Positions 1 to 9,898 of a DNA stretch of 64,000 nt are shown one piece after another. The stretch covers positions 310,001-374,000 of the forward strand of contig NZ_AP024678.1 in assembly GCF_025999095.1 (NCBI RefSeq). Reading direction: 5' to 3'. The position numbers and the translations under genes were made by a program. How positions within the stretch are numbered: the stretch's first letter is position 1; every line of letters starts with the position of its first letter. This stretch comes from Thermosynechococcus sp. (GTDB lineage Bacteria; Cyanobacteriota; Cyanobacteriia; Thermosynechococcales; Thermosynechococcaceae). Under the pieces are notes generated by a model. That model was not told where the DNA came from, searched no databases, and saw only the letters and a list, made by a program, of their open reading frames with translations.

Positions 1-1
1 C

Positions 2-1027
2 GGTCAGCGGGAACTGATCATTGGCGATCGCCAGACAGGGAAAACGGCTGTTGCCATTGACACGATCTTGAACCAAAAGGGCCAAGACGTGATTTGCGTC
101 TATGTGGCCATTGGTCAAAAAGCCTCCAGTGTTGCCCAAGTGGTGAACGTGCTGCGGGAGCGGGGGGCGCTGGAGTACACGATTGTAATTGCCGCCAACG
201 CCAGTGATCCAGCGGCTTTGCAATATCTTGCCCCCTACACCGGGGCCACGATTGCTGAGTACTTCATGTACCAAGGTAAGCACACCCTCGTTGTCTATGA
301 CGACCTCTCCAAACAGGCTCAAGCCTATCGGCAAATGTCGCTACTCCTGCGCCGTCCTCCCGGCCGCGAAGCCTATCCTGGGGATGTGTTCTACTTGCAC
401 TCCCGCTTGCTAGAGCGGGCGGCCAAGCTCAACGATGCCCTTGGTGGTGGCAGCATGACAGCACTGCCGGTGGTTGAAACCCAAGCCGGTGACGTGTCTG
501 CCTACATTCCCACCAACGTCATCTCCATTACCGACGGTCAAATCTTCCTTTCCTCTGACCTCTTCAACGCTGGCTTGCGTCCTGCCATCAACGCGGGGAT
601 TTCCGTGTCGCGGGTGGGTTCCGCTGCTCAAATCAAAGCCATGAAGCAGGTGGCCGGGAAACTGAAGCTGGAGTTGGCGCAATTTGATGAACTGCAGGCC
701 TTTGCCCAGTTTGCCTCCGACTTGGATAAAGCCACCCAAAACCAACTGGCCCGGGGTCAGCGCCTGCGGGAAATCCTCAAGCAGCCTCAATATTCGCCCA
801 TTCCTGTGGAGTACCAAGTGGCAACCATCTATGCGGGTACCAATGGCTACCTTGACGATATTCCGGTTGAGGCAGTGGCCAAGTTTGTTGCCGGTCTGCG
901 CGATTACCTGCACACCAATAAGCCAGAATACGGTGAGATTATCCGCACCACCCAAAAACTGGATGAAAAGGCTGAAGCTCTGCTGAAGGAGGCGATCGCT
1001 GAGTACAAAGCTGCCTTTAGTGCCTAA
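2..1027 (+). CDS. atpA: ATP synthase F1 subunit alpha (5' end cut by window)
   Basis: The frame is open from the first bases, so this is the C-terminal two thirds of the F1 alpha subunit; the real start lies left of the window. The Walker A motif GDRQTGKT is encoded at 23-46, followed by the conserved VYVAIGQK segment and the alpha signature region with [17 protein letters not shown]. Alpha binds nucleotide non-catalytically in the thylakoid/plasma-membrane ATP synthase and helps form the catalytic sites with beta. In cyanobacteria atpA normally ends or lies near the end of the atpI-H-G-F-D-A operon. Here a tandem repeat and a strong hairpin terminator follow at once, so the transcript probably ends after atpA, possibly before a separate atpC. 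The family assignment is certain. Confidence 0.97.
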   Translation, partial: GQRELIIGDRQTGKTAVAIDTILNQKGQDVICVYVAIGQKASSVAQVVNVLRERGALEYTIVIAANASDPAALQYLAPYTGATIAEYFMYQGKHTLVVYDDLSKQAQAYRQMSLLLRRPPGREAYPGDVFYLHSRLLERAAKLNDALGGGSMTALPVVETQAGDVSAYIPTNVISITDGQIFLSSDLFNAGLRPAINAGISVSRVGSAAQIKAMKQVAGKLKLELAQFDELQAFAQFASDLDKATQNQLARGQRLREILKQPQYSPIPVEYQVATIYAGTNGYLDDIPVEAVAKFVAGLRDYLHTNKPEYGEIIRTTQKLDEKAEALLKEAIAEYKAAFSA

Positions 1028-1041
1028 GCATTACCTTACTT

Positions 1042-1077
1042 AGATCAAGATCAACAGATCAAGATCAACAAATCAAC
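1042..1077. repeat. 14-bp tandem repeat after atpA
   Basis: AGATCAAGATCAAC occurs twice exactly (1042-1055 and 1056-1069) and is followed by a degenerate third copy, AAATCAAC. It lies between the atpA stop and its terminator. No function is known; slippage is the simplest origin. Confidence 0.8.
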
Positions 1078-1088
1078 AATGACTTGAA

Positions 1089-1117
1089 CCTGCCCTCCAC
1101 CAAGGGTAGGTTTTTTT
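1089..1117 (+). terminator. Rho-independent terminator of the atp operon
   Basis: CCTGCCCT and AGGGTAGG form an 8-bp stem with one G-U pair and a 6-nt loop, followed directly by seven T. It ends the atpA transcript. Confidence 0.85.
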
Positions 1118-1266
1118 GTCAATAGCCAATGTGGCGCTAGCTGGTAGCGGGTTAGAGAAAAAGGAGTATCAAAAATCATTGCAGTTTCGTTAATGAGGAC
1201 CCCTTAGCTTTGTATTCTCTCTTACACTGAGGATCCGCGGACAAACCTTTATCAAGGAGTTCTGTA

Positions 1267-3798
1267 GTGCGTGTCGTTGTCATGGCCGGTGGGAGTGGCA
1301 CTCGCCTACGCCCCCTCACCTGCGATCTACCCAAACCCATGGTGCCGGTGGTCAATCGTCCCATTGCCGAGCATATTCTCAATCTCCTGCGCCGCCATAG
1401 CCTTGATGATGTGGTCATGACATTGCACTATCTCCCCGATATCGTGCGGGACTATTTTGGCGATGGGAATGAGTTTGGGGTGCACCTGAGCTACGTCGTT
1501 GAAGAAGAGCAGCCCCTGGGCACGGCAGGGTCAGTGAAAAACATTGTCAATTTGCTCACAGATCCATTTTTGGTGGTCAGTGGCGATAGCATTACCGATG
1601 TTGATTTAACCGATGCCCTGCGTTTTCACCAGCAGCACGATGCTCCTGTCACCCTGATCCTTGCCCGTGTGCCTCAGCCAAAGGAGTTTGGGATTGTCTT
1701 TACCGATAGCGATGGCCGCGTGCGGCGGTTTCTCGAGAAGCCCTCAGCGGGGGAAGTCTTTACGGATACAGTCAATACGGGCATCTACATCCTCAGCCCC
1801 ACAGTTATGGATTACCTCAATGGCGGCATTGAGCGGGATTTTTCGCGGGATTTGTTCCCATTGCTGTTGCAGGCGGATGTGCCGATGTATGGCTATACCA
1901 CCGATGCCTACTGGTGCGATGTCGGCAGTCTCCAAACCTATCAACAGGTGCAACAGGATGCCCTCTATGGCCGAGTGCACTTGGAAATTCAGGGGCACGA
2001 AGTTCAGCCGCAAATTTGGGTAGGCCACAATACCCCCTTGCCGCAAACGGTTCAGCTACAGGCGCCGCTCGTCTTGGGCAATAACTGCCGCTTTGGTGCG
2101 GGGGTCACCCTTGGGGCGGGCACGGTCTTGGGGGATAACGTGATTATTGGCAATGGCAGTCGGTTGCGTTCAGTGGTGGCTTGGAATGGCTGCTTTATTG
2201 GGGATGACAGTGAATTGGAGCATTGCATCTTAGCTCGCTATGTCCATGTTGATCGCCATGTGAGACTACAGGAAGGGGTGATTATTGGCAGTCGCTGTGT
2301 GGTGGGGGAGGAAGCCAGTCTGAGTCAGGGAGTGCGGCTCTGGCCAGGAAAACGTATTGAAGCGGGTGCAATTGTCAATGAAAGTCTGATCTGGGGCACA
2401 ACAGGGCAGCGCTATCTCTTTGGGCAGCGAGGAGTGGCCGGCGTGGCTAATGTGGACATTACACCGGAGTTTGCCGTGCGGCTGGCGGCAGCCTATGCCT
2501 CAATTCTTGAGCCCGGAACCAGTGTGCTCGTGTCGCGGGATCAGCGCAATGTATCGCGGATGGTGTCCCATGCCCTGATGTCGGGTTTGATGTCGGTGGG
2601 GATTCAGGTTCTCAATTTGGAGGCGATCGCCCTGCCGATTGCCCGCTTCGCTGCCCAAACCCTTTCAGTCAGCGGCGGGATCCATGTGCGCGCCCATCCC
2701 GATCGCGCCGATCAGCTTTTGATTGAGTTTTTTGACCACAAAGGCATCAACCTCAGTAGAGCCAAAGAGCGGCAAATCGAAACCGCCTACTTCCGCGAAG
2801 AGATTCGCCGTGCCCTACTGATGGATGTCGGTGTCATGACCCACCCCAACAACTGCGTGGCCGCCTATGCCCAAGGCTTTGAAAAGTGGCTGAATACGCA
2901 ACTGTTTTATGGTAGCCCCGCCAAAATTGTTATTGACTATGCCTATGCCGTTTCTGGGGTTGTCTTGCCCCAGATCCTCAGTAAGTTTGGCTGCGATGCC
3001 GTTGTTCTCAATGCCACCCTCCACCCAACTCCCCTAAATATTCTGGAGCGACAGCGACTCCTGCGGGAACTGGGACAGGTGGTGACAGCCCTTTCTGCAA
3101 GTTTAGGAGTGCAAGTCTCCGCCAATGGCGAACGGTTGACCTTGGTGGACAATGCCGGTCAGGTTTTCAGTGATCAAGAACTCACGGCCTTGATGACCTA
3201 CTTGACCCTCTTGACTCATCCGGGGGGCACCATCGTGGTGCCGGTCACAACCTCTAGCGCCGTGGAGGCGATCGCCCGCCAGCAGGGAGGACACATTATC
3301 CGCAGTCGTACCAAGCCGACTGATCTCATGGAAGCCTGCCAACACCACAGTGGCGTTGTCCTAGGGGGGTCCGCAGAAACCGGTTTCATCTTCCCGCAAC
3401 TGCATCCGGGATTTGATGCCATGTTTACGATCGCCACACTGCTCGAACTGCTGGCACTGATTGGCAAGCCCCTCACAGTCATACGCCAAGAACTGCCCCG
3501 CGTCCACTACTATCACCGCCCGATTCGCTGTCCTTGGCTTGCCAAAGGGTCATTGATGCGCCACTTAGTGGAAACCCATCCCCGCAACCATTTAAGTCTC
3601 ATTGACGGCGTCAAAATTGGTGAACCCAACACTGACCATTGGGTACTGATTCTGCCCGATGCCAGTGAGCCATTGGTACACCTCTACGTGAATAGTCCTG
3701 ACGCCCCTTGGAGTGAGCAGATGCTGCAACGCTATAGCCGCCGCATTGAAGAGTTTGCCCGCTTGGAACCTCTCTCAGATGCCACAATAAAGATGTAA
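1267..3798 (+). CDS. Sugar-phosphate nucleotidyltransferase fused to a degenerate phosphohexomutase domain
   Basis: The 843-residue protein starts at GTG 1267 behind AAGGAG (1254-1259). Residues 1-235 form a GT-A-type nucleotidyltransferase with the GGSGTRLRPLT signature (8-18), as in mannose-1-phosphate guanylyltransferase or glucose-1-phosphate thymidylyltransferase. Hexapeptide-rich left-handed beta-helix sequence follows to about 380. Residues about 395-840 resemble the phosphoglucomutase/phosphomannomutase superfamily. There the catalytic TASHNP loop reads VRAHP (474-478), with no phosphorylatable Ser. The DGDADR metal loop reads SANGER (618-623), without the aspartates. The mutase half is therefore probably inactive, perhaps regulatory or structural. 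I recall cyanobacterial homologues of the same fused layout and length. The substrate (GDP-mannose is the usual annotation) is not shown by sequence alone. Confidence 0.85.
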   Translation: MRVVVMAGGSGTRLRPLTCDLPKPMVPVVNRPIAEHILNLLRRHSLDDVVMTLHYLPDIVRDYFGDGNEFGVHLSYVVEEEQPLGTAGSVKNIVNLLTDPFLVVSGDSITDVDLTDALRFHQQHDAPVTLILARVPQPKEFGIVFTDSDGRVRRFLEKPSAGEVFTDTVNTGIYILSPTVMDYLNGGIERDFSRDLFPLLLQADVPMYGYTTDAYWCDVGSLQTYQQVQQDALYGRVHLEIQGHEVQPQIWVGHNTPLPQTVQLQAPLVLGNNCRFGAGVTLGAGTVLGDNVIIGNGSRLRSVVAWNGCFIGDDSELEHCILARYVHVDRHVRLQEGVIIGSRCVVGEEASLSQGVRLWPGKRIEAGAIVNESLIWGTTGQRYLFGQRGVAGVANVDITPEFAVRLAAAYASILEPGTSVLVSRDQRNVSRMVSHALMSGLMSVGIQVLNLEAIALPIARFAAQTLSVSGGIHVRAHPDRADQLLIEFFDHKGINLSRAKERQIETAYFREEIRRALLMDVGVMTHPNNCVAAYAQGFEKWLNTQLFYGSPAKIVIDYAYAVSGVVLPQILSKFGCDAVVLNATLHPTPLNILERQRLLRELGQVVTALSASLGVQVSANGERLTLVDNAGQVFSDQELTALMTYLTLLTHPGGTIVVPVTTSSAVEAIARQQGGHIIRSRTKPTDLMEACQHHSGVVLGGSAETGFIFPQLHPGFDAMFTIATLLELLALIGKPLTVIRQELPRVHYYHRPIRCPWLAKGSLMRHLVETHPRNHLSLIDGVKIGEPNTDHWVLILPDASEPLVHLYVNSPDAPWSEQMLQRYSRRIEEFARLEPLSDATIKM

Positions 3799-3847
3799 CC
3801 CAAATCCCGTAGAATCAGGGAAAATTTTTGGTACGTTAGGCACAATC

Positions 3848-5803
3848 GTGATTTTAAAAACGGAGAAAACCCAAGGGAGCTGGAGCGATAAATTGCGGGG
3901 AATTGCCCGTTGGTGGTCAGAATTCAAGATTCAAACCCGCCTCATGGCCACAGCAACCCTCGTGGTCTCCATCATCATGAGTGGCCTCACCTTCTGGGCG
4001 GTGAACACGATTCAAACCAATGCCCACCTCAATGACACCCGCTATGGTCGCGATTTAGGGTTACTCCTAGCCGCTGATGTGGCGCCCCTGGTGGCCAAAG
4101 GGGATACCGCCGCTGTTGCTGAATTTTCCCGTAAATTCTATGAGCGCAGTGCCAGTATTCGCTACATCCTCTATGCGGATCCCGACGGGGAAATTTACTA
4201 TGGCCTGCCCTACTCTGCCCCCCAAGTGGAAAGTGCCCTGACATTGCGCCGCCGTATTCAACTGCCAGAGACCTACCGTGCTAGCCAAGAACCCCTCGTG
4301 CGCCAACACCAAACCCCCAATGGTCTAGTTGCCGATGTCTTTGTTCCCCTAACCTTTAATGGCGAAAACTTAGGGGTTGTTGCCCTGGGGATTAACCCGA
4401 ACCCAACATTTATTGCCTCTGCCAATCTCACGCGGGATCTCACGATCGCTGTCTTTGTCTCCCTCTGGATCATGGTGATCTTGGGGGGGGTCTTCAACGC
4501 CCTCACCATTACCCAACCCATTAAAGAATTGGTGCAGGGGGTGAAAAACATTGCAGCGGGGAATTTTAAGCAACGCATTAACCTGCCCTTTGGCGGTGAA
4601 CTGGGGGAGTTGATCACCAGCTTTAATGACATGGCTGAGCGCCTCGCCTCCTACGAGGCCCAAAACATTGAAGAACTCCAAGCCGAGAAAGCCAAACTAG
4701 ACACCTTGGTGTCCACCATTGCTGATGGAGCAATTCTCTTAGATACCGACATGCGGATTATTCTTGTCAACCCCACAGCGCAGCGTCTTTTCAATTGGGA
4801 GGGGATGAACGTCATTGGCCAAAATGCCCTGGACTGCTTTCCAGCACCGGTGTGCGAAAAACTCACCTGTCCCCTTTACAAAGCCTCCCGCGGAGAGTCA
4901 GAAGGGGGAGAATTTCGGGTAACGCTGCAAGAACCTAGCTCGCGCTCAGTACGGATTCTGCTGACAACGGTTATGGATGTGCAGCGGGAAAAGCCCAAAG
5001 GCATTGCGATTACAATTCAGGACATTACCCGGGAAGTGGAACTCAACGAAGCCAAAGCACAATTGATTAGCAATGTTTCCCATGAGTTGCGTACACCTCT
5101 ATTCAATATCAAATCAATCATCGAAACGATTCAAGAGTACGGCAGCAGCCTCAGTGAAAAAGAGCAACAGGAATTCCTAGAAACCGCTAACCACGAGACC
5201 GATCGCCTGACGCGCCTTGTCAATGATTTTCTCGATATTTCCCGCCTCGAATCGGGTCGCCCCTATCAGTTTGGCTCCGTACAGATGGCGCAGGTGATTG
5301 ATCAGATCATGCGCACCTACCAACTCAATGCGGCCAATAAGTCCATTACCCTAACTGCCGAGGTGGAAACCCCCCTGCCACCGGTTTGGGGCAACTATGA
5401 TCTGCTCATTGGTGCCCTCACTAACTTGGTGGGCAATGCCTTGAAGTTTACACCCGAAAATGGACGGGTAACAATTCGTGCCTATGTCTGGCATCCCCCT
5501 AGCGATCCAGAGCAGGAACGCGTGCGCATTGAAGTGGCCGACACGGGTATGGGGATTGCCCCAGAGGATCAACCCCGTGTTTTTGAGCGCTTTTTCCGCG
5601 TCGAGAATCGCGTGCATACCCTAGAGGGGACGGGGCTGGGGCTGGCCATTGTCCAAGATATTATCCACAAGCACAATACGCAAATTCATTTAATTAGTGA
5701 ATTGGGGGTCGGTAGTACCTTTTGGTTTGATTTGGCCATTGATGAATCTGCCCTCGTTGATAACCCCGACAGCACTGCTGAAACGGCGCTTCCGCCCGCT
5801 TGA
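3848..5803 (+). CDS. nblS: Sensor histidine kinase NblS (Hik33/DspA type)
   Basis: The 651-residue membrane kinase starts at GTG 3848. TM1 is at about 33-53, an extracytoplasmic sensor domain at about 55-190, TM2 at about 197-220, then HAMP (220-273), a coiled coil, PAS (about 280-395), HisKA with SHELRTP (phospho-His412), and HATPase with NALKFTP (N box), VADTGMGI (G1), VFERFFR (F) and GTGLGLAI (G2). All catalytic boxes are intact. The domain order and length are those of NblS/Hik33, the conserved cyanobacterial kinase that acts with the response regulator RpaB on high light, nutrient and cold stress genes, including hli genes. Two hli genes lie in this window. The gene follows the fusion gene by 49 bp and may be co-transcribed. 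Confidence 0.92.
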   Translation: MILKTEKTQGSWSDKLRGIARWWSEFKIQTRLMATATLVVSIIMSGLTFWAVNTIQTNAHLNDTRYGRDLGLLLAADVAPLVAKGDTAAVAEFSRKFYERSASIRYILYADPDGEIYYGLPYSAPQVESALTLRRRIQLPETYRASQEPLVRQHQTPNGLVADVFVPLTFNGENLGVVALGINPNPTFIASANLTRDLTIAVFVSLWIMVILGGVFNALTITQPIKELVQGVKNIAAGNFKQRINLPFGGELGELITSFNDMAERLASYEAQNIEELQAEKAKLDTLVSTIADGAILLDTDMRIILVNPTAQRLFNWEGMNVIGQNALDCFPAPVCEKLTCPLYKASRGESEGGEFRVTLQEPSSRSVRILLTTVMDVQREKPKGIAITIQDITREVELNEAKAQLISNVSHELRTPLFNIKSIIETIQEYGSSLSEKEQQEFLETANHETDRLTRLVNDFLDISRLESGRPYQFGSVQMAQVIDQIMRTYQLNAANKSITLTAEVETPLPPVWGNYDLLIGALTNLVGNALKFTPENGRVTIRAYVWHPPSDPEQERVRIEVADTGMGIAPEDQPRVFERFFRVENRVHTLEGTGLGLAIVQDIIHKHNTQIHLISELGVGSTFWFDLAIDESALVDNPDSTAETALPPA

Positions 5804-6003
5804 AACAGGTTGATAGGGGGATGGGGAGCGGATCGCTCCGAGTTGCCAACAACAACAAATCATCCGCTAAAATCTGAAGGCAGAAATCAATAACTCCTCA
5901 CGCCGGTGGCTGTTTGGGCTTGGCCCTGAGGAAAAACATACAGGTTTTTGCATTTATTTTCATCTAAATCTAAAGCTCACTATTAAATATTGGAGTTGAG
6001 GAA

Positions 6004-7728
6004 GTGAAAACAAACTTCTTGAGAGCCGTTGCTATTCTCTCTATTTTCAGCAGCGCGTCAGTGGCGTTACCAGCGTTAGGGATTCCGATTACCACCCCCA
6101 CCCAACAGGATATTCAGCCAGCCCTACCGGAGGCATCCCCTCTGCCAGCCACCCCGCCGCCAGTTCTTGAACCACCCCCCTCACTCCCTAGTCCACCCCC
6201 GGCGTCAGAAACTGTTTTAATACCTGTACAAAAAATTATTGTTGAAGGCAGTACTATCTTTGGTGCAGCGGAATTTGATCCAATTATCAAGCCCCTCGAA
6301 GGGCGACAGGTAACGCTTGCGGAGCTACAGAGAGCCACCGATGCCATTACAAAACTCTATCTAGACAGGGGCTATTTGACCTCACGCGCCGTTTTGAACG
6401 AGCAGATAGCACGGGATGGGGTAATCAGGATTCAAGTTCTTGAAGGCCGCCTACAGGATATTCGTATTGAAGGGAATAAAGGGATTATCCAGCGCTATAT
6501 TCGCAGCCGGATTGCCCTTGGTGCAGGTGTGCCCCTCAACTCCAATCGCCTTGAAGAGCAGTTGCGTCTGTTGCGAACGGATCCCCTTTTTGCCAATCTC
6601 TCTGCGAGTTTGCGACCCGGCACGACACCCCAGGAGAGTATTTTGGTGGTGCGGGTGGTACCTGCCCGTTGGTTGAATGCGGCTTTTGGTTTGGATAACA
6701 ATACACCGCCAGCGATCGCCCCCCATCGGGCCACGGCCTTTTTGGGATACAACAACCTCAGTGGTCGCGGCGATAGCGTCTATGGCTCCTACGCCATCGG
6801 TAACAATCTCGGCACCTTTGATTGGGGAGCATCCAACACTGTGGAGTTTGGCTACAGCCTCCCCCTCAATGCCATGAATGGTACCCTCACCATTCGCACG
6901 CTGCAAGCGGATAGCGAAATTACCCGCCCCCCCGCCCTTGCGGCCTTGAATATTCGCAGTGAGTCTTCTATTTACCAAGCCAGTTTTCGCCAACCCGTGA
7001 TTCGCAATATCCGCGAGGAACTGGCCTTTGGCATTGGCTTCCTGATGCAGTCCGGGCAAACGTTTGTGGCGGGAGTGCCAGCCCCCATTTCCGCCGGGGC
7101 TGATGCTTCCGGCTACAGTGCTTCCCGTGTGCTAGAGTTCACCCAAGAATATATTCGCCGCGACACCCAAGGGGCATGGGTCTTGCGCTCGCAGTTTAAC
7201 GTTGGCCTGCCTATTTTGGGGGCCACAGCAAATCCCAGTCCGATACCGGATGGCACCTTTTTTAGCTGGCTAGGACAAGGGCAGCGGCAGCAACGCCTTT
7301 GGGCAGACAATTTTTTGATTTTACGCACCGATGTTCAACTCAGTCCCAGCAATCTCCTGCCCTTCCACCAATTTGTGATTGGGGGGCCGCTGTCGGTGCG
7401 CGGCTACTCAACCAACGCGCTCGCTGGGGATAATGGCCTGCGGTTTTCGGGGGAAGCCCGCTTCCCAGTGCTGCGGACTACCAATCGTCGCCCGATTATT
7501 TCCCTTGGGCCGCTGTTTGATCTGGGGGTAGTCTGGAACAATAGCAGCAATCCAGCGGGTCCCGTTGCCAACAATGTCATTGCCGGTCTCGGCTTGGGAC
7601 TCTTGGTACAGCCCACCCGAAACCTAGATCTGCAGTTTCAATATGCAGCACCATTAATTGATCTGCCGGGGCAAACCCGTAGTTTGCAGTCCGATGGCAT
7701 TTACTTTTCCTTGACGGTGCGTCCCTAG
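6004..7728 (+). CDS. TpsB/FhaC/ShlB-type outer-membrane transporter of two-partner secretion
   Basis: The 574-residue protein has a signal peptide (about 1-26), a proline-rich linker (about 40-72), POTRA sequence starting at [13 protein letters not shown] and a second POTRA-like stretch around [11 protein letters not shown]-terminal beta-barrel of about 350 residues follows, with the L6 signature SVRGYS near residue 465. It belongs to the Omp85 superfamily, whose TpsB members export large beta-helical TpsA proteins across the outer membrane. No haemagglutinin-like TpsA partner is present in the window, so the substrate is encoded elsewhere or this copy serves several. The start is GTG 6004, preceded by GTTGAGGAA. 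The stop overlaps the stop of convergent trpA by 4 bp. Cyanobacterial Omp85 proper (Toc75-like) has three POTRAs and is less likely. Confidence 0.88.
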   Translation: MKTNFLRAVAILSIFSSASVALPALGIPITTPTQQDIQPALPEASPLPATPPPVLEPPPSLPSPPPASETVLIPVQKIIVEGSTIFGAAEFDPIIKPLEGRQVTLAELQRATDAITKLYLDRGYLTSRAVLNEQIARDGVIRIQVLEGRLQDIRIEGNKGIIQRYIRSRIALGAGVPLNSNRLEEQLRLLRTDPLFANLSASLRPGTTPQESILVVRVVPARWLNAAFGLDNNTPPAIAPHRATAFLGYNNLSGRGDSVYGSYAIGNNLGTFDWGASNTVEFGYSLPLNAMNGTLTIRTLQADSEITRPPALAALNIRSESSIYQASFRQPVIRNIREELAFGIGFLMQSGQTFVAGVPAPISAGADASGYSASRVLEFTQEYIRRDTQGAWVLRSQFNVGLPILGATANPSPIPDGTFFSWLGQGQRQQRLWADNFLILRTDVQLSPSNLLPFHQFVIGGPLSVRGYSTNALAGDNGLRFSGEARFPVLRTTNRRPIISLGPLFDLGVVWNNSSNPAGPVANNVIAGLGLGLLVQPTRNLDLQFQYAAPLIDLPGQTRSLQSDGIYFSLTVRP

Positions 7729-8525
7729 GGCGTATCGAGGGCGGTGCGGAGTGACTGACAAAACTCAGCAACAGCGGCAACCCCCTGACCCGGTTCTGCC
7801 AGACGTTTAACAAAGGCACTGCCGACAATGGCGGCATCGGCGCCCCAATCCCGTACCTGGCGGGCATGCTCTGGACTGGCAATGCCAAACCCGACACCAA
7901 TGGGCTTGGGGGTGATCTGCCGTAGGGTGCGCAAGAGTTCCTGAACGCGGCTGGCCATTTCTTGACGCATGCCAGTGACGCCAGTGGTGCTGACAAGGTA
8001 AATAAATCCCTGGGAAGCGGTGGCGATCGCCTGCATCCGTTCGGGCGAGGTGGTGGGCGCAATCAACAGGGTCAATTCCAAGCCCAAATTGGCGGTCTCT
8101 GCAAGAACCGGTTCCGCCTCCTCAAGGGGCAAATCAGGAATCACTAACCCCTTGATCCCGGCTTGGGCAACTGCTTTGAGAAATGAAGAGACCCCCCGAT
8201 GGTAGACGGGATTGTAGTAGGTAAAGAGAATGAGCGGCGCCTTCAGTTGCCGGTGCCAGTCCGTTGTCATTTCTAAGACTGCCTCAAGGCGGGTTCCCCG
8301 TTGCAGAGCGCGGGTGGCGGCTGCCTGAATTATCGGGCCATCGGCCAAGGGATCCGAATAGGGCATCCCCAGTTCAATGACATCGGCCCCATGGTCATCG
8401 AGGGCCTTGAGGGCAGCACCTGTAGTTTCTAAATCCGGGTCGCCGGCAGTCAAAAAGGGGATGAGGGCGCAGCGATGGCGAGCACGACATTGCTCAAAGC
8501 GTTCAGAAATAGTGGGCACAGTCAC
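7725..8525 (-). CDS. trpA: Tryptophan synthase alpha chain
   Basis: The 266-residue TIM barrel cleaves indole-3-glycerol phosphate to indole and glyceraldehyde 3-phosphate in the cytosol; indole passes to TrpB. The catalytic Glu51 sits in [16 protein letters not shown], with the second acid at Asp62, and the phosphate-binding segment [10 protein letters not shown] is present near residue 213. The length is normal. It is a single gene here, separated from the other trp genes as is usual in cyanobacteria. It faces ftsW across a short divergent region and meets the TpsB gene tail to tail with a 4-bp overlap. Confidence 0.97.
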   Translation of the reverse strand: MTVPTISERFEQCRARHRCALIPFLTAGDPDLETTGAALKALDDHGADVIELGMPYSDPLADGPIIQAAATRALQRGTRLEAVLEMTTDWHRQLKAPLILFTYYNPVYHRGVSSFLKAVAQAGIKGLVIPDLPLEEAEPVLAETANLGLELTLLIAPTTSPERMQAIATASQGFIYLVSTTGVTGMRQEMASRVQELLRTLRQITPKPIGVGFGIASPEHARQVRDWGADAAIVGSAFVKRLAEPGQGVAAVAEFCQSLRTALDTP

Positions 8526-8632
8526 GGGCAGTGGCTCTCAAAGATGCATCATAATTGTGCCAGATTAGATACAGCCCTTTTCTAGAATATGAGATACCTA
8601 TAGTGGCAGGTGCCAGTGAGGGTCATCCAAGC

Positions 8633-9898
8633 GTGAGTTGGTGGCGTTTTCTCCCCTTTGGCGATTGCCGACGGGCCAGCGAAGCAGTTGGCGACCTGCG
8701 GCAGTGGAGGCTGGAAGCACGATTGCTCCACTGGTTGACCCTTGTATGGATTGGTCTTGGTTTAGTCGTTCTCTTTTCCGCCAGTTTTCCCGTGGGCTTG
8801 GCTGAAACAGGGGATGGGCTGTACTACTTTACGCGCCAGTTACTGTGGCTTGCCCTTGGCTGGGCAGGGTTTCAACTGTTTTTACGGTTACCCTTGCGGC
8901 GATCGCTCCAGATGGCCATTCCGGGCTTCTTTTTGTTTTTGCTACTCATCTGGGCAACGCGACTCCCGGGGGTCGGGACAACGGTGATGGGCGCCACCCG
9001 CTGGATTAGTATTGGCCCCTTTCAACTCCAGCCCTCGGAGATGATGAAGCCTTTTTTAGTCCTGCAAGCTGCTTGGGTGTTTAGCGCTTGGCGGCGGCTA
9101 CACCTGAAGGCGCGCTGGTTTTGGTTAACGGCCTTTGCCCTGACACTCTTGGGGATTTTAATTCAACCGAACCTCAGTACCACCGCCCTCTGTGGCATTA
9201 CGTTGTGGCTAATTGCCCTCGGGGCAGGTTTGCCTTTGGCACCCCTGCTGTTGACGGCCATGAGTGGCTTGGGCTTAGCGGTTCTCAGCATCAGCATTAA
9301 TGATTACCAACGGCGGCGGGTCATGTCCTTCCTGAACCCTTGGGCGGATGCGATGGGGGATGGCTACCAGCTAGTACAGAGTCTATTGGCAGTGGCCTCA
9401 GGGGGCGTTTTGGGTGCCGGGTATGGCTTTTCCCAGCAAAAGCTCTCCTACTTACCGATTCAGCACACCGACTTTATTTTTGCGGTTTATGCCGAAGAAA
9501 CAGGGTTGGTGGGCTGTCTGCTGCTGTTGGCACTGTTGGTGGCCTATGGTTGGCTGGGAATGCGAGTGGTAAATCGGGCGCGGGATTCCCTGATCCAGCT
9601 CACTGCCTTGGGGGCAACGGTGATGATGCTCCTCCAAGCCCTGATTAATATCGGTGTAGCGATTGGTCTGTTGCCAACAACGGGATTACCCTTTCCCTTC
9701 TTTAGCTATGGGGGGAGCTCAATGATGGCCAGTATGGCGATCGCTGGCCTGTTGATTCGCTGTGCCCGTGAAGGGCAGCAGGCAGAGGTGATGGCCTTCC
9801 CCGGTGCGACAAACGCTCACTCCAGAACCTCCAGAAGCACCCGCCGCCGTGCGGTTGCCGTGGTCCCCCTGCGTCCCAAAGGAATCAATAAACCCTAG
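8633..9898 (+). CDS. ftsW: FtsW-type SEDS peptidoglycan polymerase
   Basis: This is a polytopic membrane protein of about 421 residues with nine to ten hydrophobic segments. It carries the SEDS hallmarks PSEMMKPF, the conserved segment at GDGYQLVQSL, and PFPFFSYGGSSM near the C terminus, which separates FtsW/SpoVE from most RodA. It polymerises septal glycan from lipid II together with a class B PBP. The start is uncertain: GTG 8633 lies 10 bp after GAGGG and is preferred; GTG 8603 is also in frame, and an upstream TTG at 8555 is less likely. The C-terminal tail is basic (RTSRSTRRRAVAV). The stop overlaps that of the convergent phosphatase gene by 4 bp. Confidence 0.9.
   Translation: MSWWRFLPFGDCRRASEAVGDLRQWRLEARLLHWLTLVWIGLGLVVLFSASFPVGLAETGDGLYYFTRQLLWLALGWAGFQLFLRLPLRRSLQMAIPGFFLFLLLIWATRLPGVGTTVMGATRWISIGPFQLQPSEMMKPFLVLQAAWVFSAWRRLHLKARWFWLTAFALTLLGILIQPNLSTTALCGITLWLIALGAGLPLAPLLLTAMSGLGLAVLSISINDYQRRRVMSFLNPWADAMGDGYQLVQSLLAVASGGVLGAGYGFSQQKLSYLPIQHTDFIFAVYAEETGLVGCLLLLALLVAYGWLGMRVVNRARDSLIQLTALGATVMMLLQALINIGVAIGLLPTTGLPFPFFSYGGSSMMASMAIAGLLIRCAREGQQAEVMAFPGATNAHSRTSRSTRRRAVAVVPLRPKGINKP

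Noticed and set aside
24-31. GCGATCGC palindromes (here, 992-999, 2623-2630 and many more)
   Set aside because: These are HIP1 sites, common throughout many cyanobacterial genomes, so they mark the lineage and are not local signals.
410-955. Long minus-strand frame of 181 codons inside atpA
   Set aside because: It is a shadow of the atpA reading frame caused by GC-biased codon use; atpA is unquestionable there.
5825-5839. GGAGCG-GAT-CGCTCC hairpin after nblS
   Set aside because: A 6-bp stem without a T run; not convincing as a terminator or regulatory site.
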